42,872 nt of DNA from UBA9300 sp964577305 (GTDB lineage: Bacteria > Bacteroidota > Bacteroidia > Bacteroidales > VadinHA17): NCBI GenBank assembly GCA_964577305.1, contig CAZNYS010000028.1, positions 1-42,872 on the forward strand, written 5' to 3'. The notes under the pieces were generated by a model. That model did not search any database and was not told where the DNA came from. It saw only the letters and a program-made list of their open reading frames with translations. The translations under genes and the position numbers were made by a program. The stretch's first letter is position 1. Each line of letters begins with the position of its first letter. This document shows positions 7,075 through 15,399 of this stretch, piece after piece.

Positions 7075-7908
7075 ATGAAAATGTTAATAAATGTCAATAT
7101 ATCAGAAGAGGAGTTACAGAAACCCTATTCCCACTTTTTGCATAAACCTCAGGCTGTAATTCCTCGAGAATTAATTGATAATATAGAGAAGGGACCTTAC
7201 CCTGAAAGTGATGCTCTTTTATTTGAGAATATAAACGATCTTTTGGAACCAGGATATCTTCAGGTTGAAACAGGTTATGTAAACCTCTCCGATGGTTCTG
7301 TTTATGCGGCAATGCTAACTGTGCTTCCATCTGTAACTGGCGAAATGATTGATTGGTGGTTCTGGTGGAATCCACAGGATCCTTTACGTTACAGGATTAT
7401 GTATCCTCAGGCCCACTTTGGAACAGGACTTGATGTGGACCTTGAGACTTTCAAATCCAGAACAGGTCCTTATAACCAGAGAATATGGGATACCACAACA
7501 TTCCCGGTGGAAGATATAGGAGAAGGAGTCGATCACCTGTCAATGCATTTTGTATCACCTGAAAGATTTGGTTTTGATGTATCGCGGTTTGAAAGTGCAG
7601 AAGTAGAAACAGTTATTTGCGGCATAGCCGGATCCATAAGTAAGAATCTGAAACAACATACTTTCATGTGCCATTTAGTAAGAAAAAGAGAGAACGGTGT
7701 GGAGGTCCGATCAAGATGCTGGATAGGACATACTTTAAAGATTAATGGGATAAAGGAAGGTTCATCGTTAAACAATCTGATTAACAAAAGAAGCGTGAAA
7801 AAAAGAATAATACCACGCGACATAGGGCAAAAATACTGCATGCACTGTGCGCAGGAAATCAGGAATCTCGGGGAAATACTCCCTGAATTGTATAAAACAT
7901 ATGCCTAG
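7075..7908 (+). CDS. PhlG-like (DAPG hydrolase family) zinc C-C hydrolase
   Basis: This 277-residue protein resembles 2,4-diacetylphloroglucinol hydrolase PhlG, which cleaves a C-C bond next to a carbonyl on a phenolic ring. GYVNLSDGSVYAAMLTVLPS and GEMIDWWFWWNPQDPLRYRI are family hallmarks. Candidate zinc ligands are His 114 (PQAHFG), Glu 146 or nearby (PVEDIGE), and His 257/Glu 261 (MHCAQE); their spacing matches the His, Glu, His, Glu set I recall for PhlG. I see no phloroglucinol biosynthesis genes, so the true substrate is probably another acylated ring or diketone. Start chosen at ATG 7075; ATG 7081 is an alternative. It is divergent from the aminotransferase, which may share its promoter region. 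Confidence 0.7.
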   Translation: MKMLINVNISEEELQKPYSHFLHKPQAVIPRELIDNIEKGPYPESDALLFENINDLLEPGYLQVETGYVNLSDGSVYAAMLTVLPSVTGEMIDWWFWWNPQDPLRYRIMYPQAHFGTGLDVDLETFKSRTGPYNQRIWDTTTFPVEDIGEGVDHLSMHFVSPERFGFDVSRFESAEVETVICGIAGSISKNLKQHTFMCHLVRKRENGVEVRSRCWIGHTLKINGIKEGSSLNNLINKRSVKKRIIPRDIGQKYCMHCAQEIRNLGEILPELYKTYA

Positions 7909-8027
7909 CACCTGCCTTCCCATGTAAGTACTATGTATCATCCTGGTGGCTTCTTCAAGAATGTATTGAATTTGAGTTGTCTGAATAGTGAGGTAATAAA
8001 TGTGCTAACTCGTATTCAGGAATTATG

Positions 8028-8035
8028 TAACTTGT
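8028..8035 (+). promoter_or_regulatory. Possible -7 box upstream of the DUF1207 gene
   Basis: TAACTTGT is identical to the box at 128-135 and lies 48 bases before the ATG at 8084. No convincing TTTG is found at the expected distance, so confidence is low. Confidence 0.25.
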
Positions 8036-8083
8036 TCCGGTAAAAGAGGAAAGTAAATATTTTAGAAATTAATCTTCGTGATA

Positions 8084-9084
8084 ATGTTAAAATCCGGTCT
8101 GCTTTTATCCTGTATCCTGGCATTTTTGCCGTCAACCTGTCAACCCTTATTGGTCAGGGAAATAAGCTAAGGTTCTTTAAAGAATCAGATATACTAAAGC
8201 CCTTTGTTTCGGAAATAAGAAGCAATGTAATAAAAATTGAATTCGCCTATATAAATAAGCTGGATGACAATTATTATTTAACTGATTATAACAAGAGACC
8301 ATTTATAGAGACTCATCTCGGTGTAGATATCCCTGTTCTTTATTATGTTGACAACCTGAAAAAACTTAAATTCTCCCTCAGTGGAGAAATTGGTAATATC
8401 CTTTTAATTGATATGTTCGAGGAAAATACTGCTCCTGTAATAAATACCGACTACTTCTTTGGCCTCAGGGCAGGAGCAGTAAAGTATATCGAAAGCGGTT
8501 GGATTAAGAACATAGGTATAAAAATTATTCCCGTTTTTCATGAGAGCACTCATATCGGGGACGAATTTTCCCTGCATGGCTTTAGCAAATTACCTGATTT
8601 TAAGAGGATCAATCTCTCATATGAAGCATGGGAAATTGCAGCTGTTTTAAACGATCCTGATACCATAAGGACAAACCTGTTTTCTGTAAAAGCCGGAATA
8701 CAGGGATTGTGGAACAGGTCGAAGGGCTATTATGTTACCGATACTCTTGAAACAAAAGGGGTCATTGTTCCTTCCGGTAAAAAGAACATGGAATTTTACA
8801 TTCAATTTAATATTCAGAGAACAGAAGGGGCTTTATGTTCAGATTCATGGATGCAGGTTATATCCCTGGAAGTCAGAAACAGAATTAAATTCAGTTACGA
8901 TGATGCTATCCCTGAAAAGAGAACCTGGAATTATAACATCTATTTCGGGTATGATCATATCTCAAAATCCAGAAGCAGAAATATCGGCTTTTACCTGAGA
9001 TATTACTCAGGCAGTATACCTAACGGACAATTCAGGAACACCGACGGATACAGGTACATGGCATTAAGTATAGTCTATCATTAA
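8084..9084 (+). pseudogene. DUF1207-family exported protein, frameshifted in its signal peptide
   Basis: The downstream frame (open from before 8158) matches DUF1207, probably an outer-membrane beta-barrel: IPVFHESTHIGDEFSLHGF, then FKRINLSYEAWEIAAVLN and alternating hydrophobic strands to the C-terminus. The ATG at 8084 begins a good signal peptide (MLKSGLLLSCILAF) but in another frame, which closes at the TAA inside AATAAGCTAAGG. Adding one T to the T5 run at 8123-8127 joins the two as CILAFFAVNLSTLIGQGNKL, giving about 333 residues. An ATG at 8413 could start a truncated 223-residue product, but that would lack the signal peptide. The break is probably a base-calling error; if real, the gene is inactive. 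Confidence 0.65.
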
Positions 9085-9240
9085 AAATTAATCTCTTAAA
9101 CCTCAAACTCTATTGGCTGAAATTTACCCACCCTAATTGGTTCATGGATTTTTTTCATTTTTTTAACACTCCTGAACGCTTAGTTTTTTTATATTAGGAA
9201 ACTCAGTATCAACCAAAATCAAACCAAAGGAAAGGTTACT

Positions 9241-11607
9241 ATGAAAAATCATCAGTTAAAACTTAATTTGATCATTGCAGCACTTGCTGCATTAGTGATT
9301 TCATCCTGTTCAACACAGGAGAAAACCATAATAAAGAATGGAAAAGACAGGCTGGCAGCCTGGGAAACTCACCTTAAAATGGAACAGAACTCAACCTTCA
9401 GGGATCTGAAATGGCAATTCCTGGGTCCGAAAAATACAAGCGGCAGGATGACTGACGTAGCAGTTTCACCGGAAAAGGACTATATCCTTTCGGCAAGTGC
9501 TTCAGGAGGAGTATGGAAAAGTACTGATGAAGGTGAATCATGGTTCCCAATCTTTGAAAAAGAGGTTTCTTCCTCTATAGGAGATATCGCAATAGCTCCA
9601 TCCGATAAAAACACTATCTGGGTTGGAACCGGAGAATCGAATATTTTCAGAAGTTCTCATGCAGGCTGCGGGATCTATAAATCTACCGACGGAGGGAAAT
9701 CCTTTACTCATATGGGCCTCGAAAACTCCAATACCATATCAAGGATAATTATTCATCCTGAGAATCCGGACATAGTATATGTGGGAGTTTCAGGGAACGA
9801 ATGGACACCGAATAAGGAGAGAGGGCTTTACATGACCACCGATGGTGGTAATACGTGGGAGCTAACTCTGCAGAAAGACGAATTAACGGGTGTAATTGAT
9901 GTTGATATGGACCCTTCCGATCCAAATATCATTTATGCTTCCACGTGGCAAAGAGTAAGGAAAAAGTGGAATGATCCCAGGACAGAACCTCATTATACAG
10001 GATGCTCAATATATAAATCTACTGACGGAGGTCTTACATGGGCTGAGATCACCGAAGGAATAATGGAACCAGGGTACCGTGGAAGAATAGGTATTGATAT
10101 TGCACATACAGATCCTAATATTGTTTATGCTTATATCGATGATTATGAAGTGGTTCGCGAACCAACTGAAGAAGAGAAGAATGATTCATACGGACTTCCT
10201 TCATGTGGCTTTATCAGGGGAGCTCAGTTATTCCGTTCAGATAACAAGGGTGAATCATGGGAGAGAGTAAGTCCTCTGGATGATCCTATACTGCAAAGAT
10301 TATGTAATACTTATGGATGGGTATTCGGACAGATAACTGTTGATCCGACAGATGAGAATACAATTTATCTCCAGGGTGTATCAGTGGGTGTTACCAGAGA
10401 TGGTGGAAAGACATGGGAGCGTTTCAGGAATGCCGGGGGAGATAATCACGGGATATGGATAGATAAAGATGACAATCAGTTCATGATCTGCACTAACGAC
10501 CAGGGAGTTCACATAACAAAAGACGGTGGAGAAACATGGTTAAGTTCGTATGAAAGGCTTCCGGCTGTTCAGTTCTTTAATGTGAATTATGATATGGATG
10601 AGCCATTCAAGGTGTACGGTTCTGTACAGGATCATGGAAGCAGGAGAGGAGAAGTCATTCTAAGCAATGGAAGGGATAAGATTCCTGCAGTTGACTGGGA
10701 AAGTGCTCCCGGTGGTGAAGGAAGTCATCATGCTATCGATCCGACTGATCCTGCTATAGTTTATTCAGCAGGTTTCTATGGTACTCTTTCAAGAGCAGAT
10801 TATAATAATGCTGATACAATAGAAAGAATGGGCAGAGACGGTAACATATTTGTATACATCAGTCGGGAAAGTAAGAATATTGTCCCGAAAGCTGATGAAG
10901 GCGAACCGCCCCTTCGTGGTCAGTGGCTGGCAGCTTTTATTTTGTCACCTCATGATTCAAAAACGATTTATCATGGTATGCAGTACCTTTTCAAGTCAAG
11001 CGACCAGGGAGATTCATGGAAACGGATAAGTCCGGACCTGTCACACAATAATCCGGAGCGACTCGGGGATGTTAAACACCAGGTAATAACTGCTGTCTCT
11101 GAATCCCCTTTAAAGAAGGGACTCCTCTACGTTGGAACCGATGATGGGAGGTTATGGATCACAAAAGATGACGGAGGTAATTGGAATGAAATTATTGATG
11201 GAATTGCAGCTGACAGGTGGATATCCAGAGTCGAAGCTTCAAAGTTCGATGAGGCTACAGTTTATATGACGCAGAATGGTAAGAGAGATGACGATTTTAA
11301 TGTATATGTATGGAAATCTGAAGACTATGGATCAACCTGGAAAGATATTTCCGGGAATATCCCGCTTGGAACAGTAAATGTGATCAGGGAAGATCCTGTA
11401 AATGAGGATATACTTTATGTAGGAACCGATGTTGGTGTTTATGTCTCAACAGACGGAGGTAAGGAATGGGAAACTCTTGGAGGCAATCTTCCTTACTGTT
11501 TCGTACATGACCTGATAATCCACCCACGCGATAATATCCTGGTTATTGCAACCCATGGAAGAGGTATGTATGCTATGGATGCTGACCAGATTAATGGTGG
11601 TTTATAA
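9241..11607 (+). CDS. BNR/sortilin-type beta-propeller lipoprotein
   Basis: This 788-residue protein has a lipoprotein signal with lipobox VISSC (Cys 23). The rest consists of propeller blades carrying about eleven Asp-box motifs of the form S/T-x-D-G-G-x-T/S-W, such as STDGGLTWAE, TRDGGKTWER and STDGGKEWET. Such proteins (VPS10/sortilin- or sialidase-like folds, often labelled glycosyl hydrolase) sit on the outer surface and bind or cleave glycans or peptides; I see no diagnostic sialidase Arg triad, so enzymatic activity is uncertain. It appears to be monocistronic. The remnant of a BAAT-type gene starts a few bases after its stop. Confidence 0.8.
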   Translation: MKNHQLKLNLIIAALAALVISSCSTQEKTIIKNGKDRLAAWETHLKMEQNSTFRDLKWQFLGPKNTSGRMTDVAVSPEKDYILSASASGGVWKSTDEGESWFPIFEKEVSSSIGDIAIAPSDKNTIWVGTGESNIFRSSHAGCGIYKSTDGGKSFTHMGLENSNTISRIIIHPENPDIVYVGVSGNEWTPNKERGLYMTTDGGNTWELTLQKDELTGVIDVDMDPSDPNIIYASTWQRVRKKWNDPRTEPHYTGCSIYKSTDGGLTWAEITEGIMEPGYRGRIGIDIAHTDPNIVYAYIDDYEVVREPTEEEKNDSYGLPSCGFIRGAQLFRSDNKGESWERVSPLDDPILQRLCNTYGWVFGQITVDPTDENTIYLQGVSVGVTRDGGKTWERFRNAGGDNHGIWIDKDDNQFMICTNDQGVHITKDGGETWLSSYERLPAVQFFNVNYDMDEPFKVYGSVQDHGSRRGEVILSNGRDKIPAVDWESAPGGEGSHHAIDPTDPAIVYSAGFYGTLSRADYNNADTIERMGRDGNIFVYISRESKNIVPKADEGEPPLRGQWLAAFILSPHDSKTIYHGMQYLFKSSDQGDSWKRISPDLSHNNPERLGDVKHQVITAVSESPLKKGLLYVGTDDGRLWITKDDGGNWNEIIDGIAADRWISRVEASKFDEATVYMTQNGKRDDDFNVYVWKSEDYGSTWKDISGNIPLGTVNVIREDPVNEDILYVGTDVGVYVSTDGGKEWETLGGNLPYCFVHDLIIHPRDNILVIATHGRGMYAMDADQINGGL

Positions 11608-11621
11608 CAAGGTTAGTAATT

Positions 11622-12197
11622 AACAATAGATCCAGGGGAGGAGAGCTTGTCAAGCTGCTGGGAAGTATGTTTGATGAATTTGATGCCATTGTTGCCTGGT
11701 CTCCTGCAGCACATTTATGGATGGGTGAGAATTATACAGCTCTTGTTCCTTCTTGGACTTATGAGGAAAAGGTTTTACCTTATCTAGGTAAGGTTTTTGA
11801 AGAAGAGGAAATGAAGATGTTCATGAGCGGGCAAATGACATCATTTGTGGATTATTTCAGAAATTGCTTAAATAATACTGATCCGGATCTGGTTGAGATG
11901 GCCAGAATAAAGGTTGAGAAAATCAAATCAAATTTATTCTTCCTTGCAGGCACGGATGATAATACCTGGCCATCATCTGAATATGTTAAGATGATTATGG
12001 ACCGGTTAAAAGAAGAAGAATTCGGATATGAATATCAGTATATCTGTGCCGAAGGTGCCGGTCATATGGTATTCCTGCCTGATTTGATCCCCGGTAAGTA
12101 CAGGGCTTACAACGGAGGCACTCCGGAAATGGACCTTAAATATGGACTTGAATCATGGGAAAAAATGATGAATTTCCTACATAAATGTCTTGATTAG
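11622..12197 (+). pseudogene. 5'-truncated acyl-CoA thioesterase/BAAT C-terminal hydrolase
   Basis: The frame opens at RSRGGELVKLLGSMFDEFDA, the nucleophile elbow (S in S-R-G-G-E) of the BAAT C-terminal alpha/beta-hydrolase family, and continues to the acid residue (LAGTDDNTWPSSE) and the His (GAGHMVFLP). The whole N-terminal half of the fold is missing: the stop of the BNR gene is at 11605-11607, only about 20 bases before the elbow. The first ATG in frame (11667) lies beyond the nucleophile, so a product from it could not be active. I infer a deletion that joined the end of the BNR gene to the middle of this one. Confidence 0.7.
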
Positions 12198-12454
12198 AAA
12201 CCCTCACCTCCTAAGTTAAAATTGCTAACTTTGACTTCTGATGGTATATCAAATACAGTATTTCCTGAATTATAAGGATCCTCAAAAAAACCTTGAAGTA
12301 ATATTATTGGAATAACAAATTGTATCTTCATGAGATACACAAAAATTTAGCTGGCTTAAAAATTATTAGATCTAATATAAATGAATTATATCTACCATTC
12401 TCTATTCAAAAACCTTCCCTCTTTCAACAGGGCTTAAATATTTAATAATTTCGT

Positions 12455-14176
12455 ATGACTATAAATCACATAAAATTGAAATCTGATATGAGATTATTCA
12501 TTGGAAGCGTACTGCTATTCACATTATTTCTCTTCAGTAGCTGTACAAAATCAGTCAACATTAAAACATTATTAGATGAGATGTCTGACCGTGAAAACCT
12601 TACTTATCTCCCTGAATGGAAATACCAGCTGAAACAAGCCAGCAGTTATAACAGGGAGACTGTTGCCGCTAATGAACCAGGATGGTATGCAAATGCAGAT
12701 ATGTCCCATTTTGTCAGGGTTGAAAATATCAACAACCGCCGCGAGTTCGTATTATTCGACCAGGAAGGTCCGGCTGCTATTGTTCGCTGGTGGATGACTT
12801 TCTGGAAAGCAGAAAACGGAATTTTAAGAATCTACCTGGATCATGATACCATCCCCGAAATTGAGGGCGCGCCTTTTGATGTGATCAGCGGACAGATGTT
12901 GGCCGAAGCACCGTTCAGTGAGTCGGTACCGGCCGACGCACCGTTGAATGAGAGGGGCCATAACTTATATGTTCCCATTCCTTTTGCAAAACATTGCAAA
13001 ATTACATATGAGTGCGACTCCCTTCGACCCAGGGAAAATCGTTTCTGGCCTGATGTATTCTACAATATCTGTTATCGTGAGTATGAAGAAGGAACAACGG
13101 TGGAGACCTTTTCTGTTAAAGAACTGAAGAGGGCGAAAGAATCATTTGACAGGACAAAAAGACTGTTAACGGCAGACTTTCATTCCCTGGGGATCACCGA
13201 AACTTTTAACCAGAAAGTTCAGCCGGGAGATTCAGTAGTCTTTGTGTTCGATGAAAAGAATAGGGCAATTTCCTATTTGGACCTGAAGGTCGAAAGTATA
13301 TATCCTGAACAGGCTTTACGATCGACAGTGATTTCTATTGCTTTCGATGGACAACAAAGTGTCTGGGTTCCTGTAGGTGAGTTTTTTGGAACTGGACATC
13401 AAATATTTCCTCATAAAACCTGGGTTAACCAGAGCTCAGAGGATGGGCAAATGACCTCCGCATGGCTGATGCCCTTTCAGGAAAATTGTAAATTAACCTA
13501 TATTAATTTTGGGGATGAACCGATTCAGTTAAGTGGAAAAATCGGGTTAAGTGATTATAAATGGGTGCCAAACAGTCTTTATTTTGGTGCCTGCTGGCAT
13601 GAGTACTATCACATGAATACCAGGAGTGAAAAAGACGGATTCTTTGATATGAATTATGTTAATATCACAGGTAAAGGATTATATGTAGGCGATCAGGTCA
13701 CTTTGTTTAATATGGCCAATACATGGTGGGGTGAAGGTGATGAAAAGATTTTTGTCGATGGGGAGAAATTCCCATCCAGCATTGGGACAGGCAGTGAAGA
13801 TTATTATGGCTATGCTTTCGGTCATCCTGAAGCTTTTTCCCATCCCTTTATTTCGCAACCTTCAGGGGCAGGTAATTATGTTCCCGGAATGACAGTTAAT
13901 ATGCGTCATCGTTCGCTTGATGCAATCCCGTTTATCTTGTCAATAAGTACCAATATCGAAATGTGGCATTGGGCTTCATGCTGTATTAATTATAGCCTTA
14001 CCTCTTACTTCTATGTACAATTCCCGTTCGAAATTAATATTAAACCAGATATTAAAAGTGTTAAGCGTCCCGTAGCTACCCCGGAAGAGGATTTCTTTAA
14101 GCCGGAAGCTGGTACGGATTGTTTTTCAATCGAACAACTTACAGGAAATGAGAAAGGCGGGGAAACTGGCCAATGA
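12455..14176 (+). CDS. GH172 family (DUF2961) lipoprotein glycosidase
   Basis: This 573-residue lipoprotein (lipobox FLFSSC) belongs to glycoside hydrolase family 172, whose characterised members act on fructo- and arabinofuranosides. Family marks: early N-terminal RETVAANEPGWYANADMSHF, an FDQEGPAAIVRWWMTFW strand, and IGTGSEDYYGYAFGHPEAFS, matching the conserved G-T-G-x-E-D-Y motif. It is probably anchored on the cell surface or in the periplasm. Start may be ATG 12455 or ATG 12488; the latter gives a more usual short lipoprotein signal. The final residues (about NEKGGETGQ) are read from a LysRS-tail-like repeat in another frame, so the native C-terminus may have been altered. Confidence 0.8.
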   Translation: MTINHIKLKSDMRLFIGSVLLFTLFLFSSCTKSVNIKTLLDEMSDRENLTYLPEWKYQLKQASSYNRETVAANEPGWYANADMSHFVRVENINNRREFVLFDQEGPAAIVRWWMTFWKAENGILRIYLDHDTIPEIEGAPFDVISGQMLAEAPFSESVPADAPLNERGHNLYVPIPFAKHCKITYECDSLRPRENRFWPDVFYNICYREYEEGTTVETFSVKELKRAKESFDRTKRLLTADFHSLGITETFNQKVQPGDSVVFVFDEKNRAISYLDLKVESIYPEQALRSTVISIAFDGQQSVWVPVGEFFGTGHQIFPHKTWVNQSSEDGQMTSAWLMPFQENCKLTYINFGDEPIQLSGKIGLSDYKWVPNSLYFGACWHEYYHMNTRSEKDGFFDMNYVNITGKGLYVGDQVTLFNMANTWWGEGDEKIFVDGEKFPSSIGTGSEDYYGYAFGHPEAFSHPFISQPSGAGNYVPGMTVNMRHRSLDAIPFILSISTNIEMWHWASCCINYSLTSYFYVQFPFEINIKPDIKSVKRPVATPEEDFFKPEAGTDCFSIEQLTGNEKGGETGQ

Positions 14177-14253
14177 CCTGAATGGGTATAAGAAAAAGAA
14201 TAAGTTGGACCTGCCTGGACTGAGCCTGAAGCAGGTAGCGGAGTGGCTGGATT
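14155..14253 (+). repeat. LysRS C-terminal-tail-like repeat, copy D
   Basis: In the frame of the repeat the DNA reads GKLANDLNGYKKKNKLDLPG, then LSLKQVAEWLD and a stop. It starts inside the last codons of the GH172 gene in a different frame and continues past its stop. Very similar wording (DLPGLS...AEWL) occurs in copies C and E. Confidence 0.6.
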
Positions 14254-14338
14254 AGTATTAGTATACTAGGTTTAATTTTTTAATTGTATCTTTTCCTGTA
14301 TCTTTATTATGCTGTTATAATAATTCGCTGCATAATAA

Positions 14339-14901
14339 ATGGGATACAGAAAATACCAGGATAAATACAGGGTTGACACTTGGAGACACCCTGATTGGGA
14401 CTATTCAAGAAATGGTGTTTATTTTATTACCATATGCACAAAAAACAGAAAAAATATTTTGGTGAGATAAATATTTCATCCGGAAAGAACAAAAAATGTA
14501 TAATCCAATTATCACAATTAGGAAAAATCGCATTCAAATATTGGTCGGATATACCAATCCATTTCCCATTCGTAATGATAGATTCATTTGTAATTATGCC
14601 GGATCATGTACATGGTATTCTGATTCTGCGAAAATCAAACGTAGAGGCGCAAAATTTTGCGCCTCTACCATACCGTTTATCAAATAAGGGTTCTGTAAAT
14701 CCCAATCATTTTGGCCCCCAATCAAAAAACCTGGCATCAATAATACGTGGATATAAGGCAGGTGTTAAATCATTTGCTGTCAAGAACAATCTGTATTTTG
14801 CCTGGCAGAAACGTTTTTATGAAAGAATAATCCGAAATGATGATGAATTACATCGTATCAGAAAATATATTGATTCAAATATTTCAAATTATGAAATATA
14901 A
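14339..14901 (+). pseudogene. Y1 (IS200/RAYT-type) transposase, frameshifted
   Basis: From ATG 14339 the frame encodes YRVDTWRHPDWDYSRNGVYF and ITICTKNRKN, then closes. The second frame continues with YFGEINISSGK..., the HUH motif MPDHVHGIL, and ends with WQKRFYERIIRNDDELHRIR, which contains the probable catalytic Tyr. Adding one A to the A6 run at 14449-14454 gives CTKNRKKYFGE, matching the intact paralogue at 24052 (CTRNRRNYFGK) and a 187-residue protein. Such single-strand transposases move or maintain short palindromic repeats. A perfect 28-bp palindrome lies inside the gene at 14641-14668. Confidence 0.7.
14641..14668. repeat. Perfect 28-bp palindrome inside the transposase gene
   Basis: The left arm GTAGAGGCGCAAAA is followed directly by its exact reverse complement. 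It encodes part of NVEAQNFAPLPYR. The paralogous gene has an imperfect version at 24355-24382. Confidence 0.9.
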
Positions 14902-15399
14902 GGGCAAAAAATGATGCCAATTATTAGATCTAAGGCAACGGTGCTGGGTATTTGGTACCCGCCTTTGCCCCAAGGGTTCAAAGCTTCGGCGGGCGAGACT
15001 GGATACTGGTTGCTCGTTACTCGTTAAAATTCAACATTCATAATCCCCTGCCCCATGTAAAAATACCTGGAGGGAGTGAACATCTTATTGACCACCTCCG
15101 GCGGTCTTATATCACTGTTAATGCTTTAAACCACAGGTGTAACTGTGGCTATTGATATTGTCCCCCTCCGGGGGAGAAGTTCTTAAACATGCCAGGGATC
15201 AAGTAACCGATCCTGAATAAATTAATTCATTTAGGATAGTTTTTATATATTTAGCTTTTAAAAGTTCTACGCCTTAAAACTTAATTACTGGAAAAGAATC
15301 CTTATGTTTCCCTGGTTATTATTTATATGGCCACAATATTCACAGCGTATAAACCATATCAGTCTAAAAATCATTAACTAACATATTCAATTATTAATC
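14902..15399. other. Long intergenic region with hairpins and repeat debris
   Basis: No gene is supported. A GC-rich segment (14950-15000, AAGCTTCGGCGGGCGAGACT) resembles other intergenic repeat debris in the window. Two small hairpins occur: CCACAG/CTGTGG at 15131-15148, and TCCCCC-TCC-GGGGGA at about 15161-15175. The last 200 bases are AT-rich and presumably hold the promoter of the S41 gene, but I cannot place a clear -7 box. Confidence 0.35.

Noticed and set aside
12321..12339. Hairpin TGTATCT-tcatg-AGATACA upstream of the GH172 gene as an operator
   Set aside because: A 7-bp palindrome is common in AT-rich DNA. No regulator gene is near, and no second copy was seen.
12361..14933. 15-base direct repeats (AATTATTAGATCTAA) at 12361-12375 and 14919-14933 flanking the GH172 gene and the first transposase, as if a transposon with target duplication
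   Set aside because: In AT-rich sequence of this length a few exact 15-base matches are expected by chance. No terminal inverted repeats or element-like structure support it, and Y1 transposases do not make target duplications.
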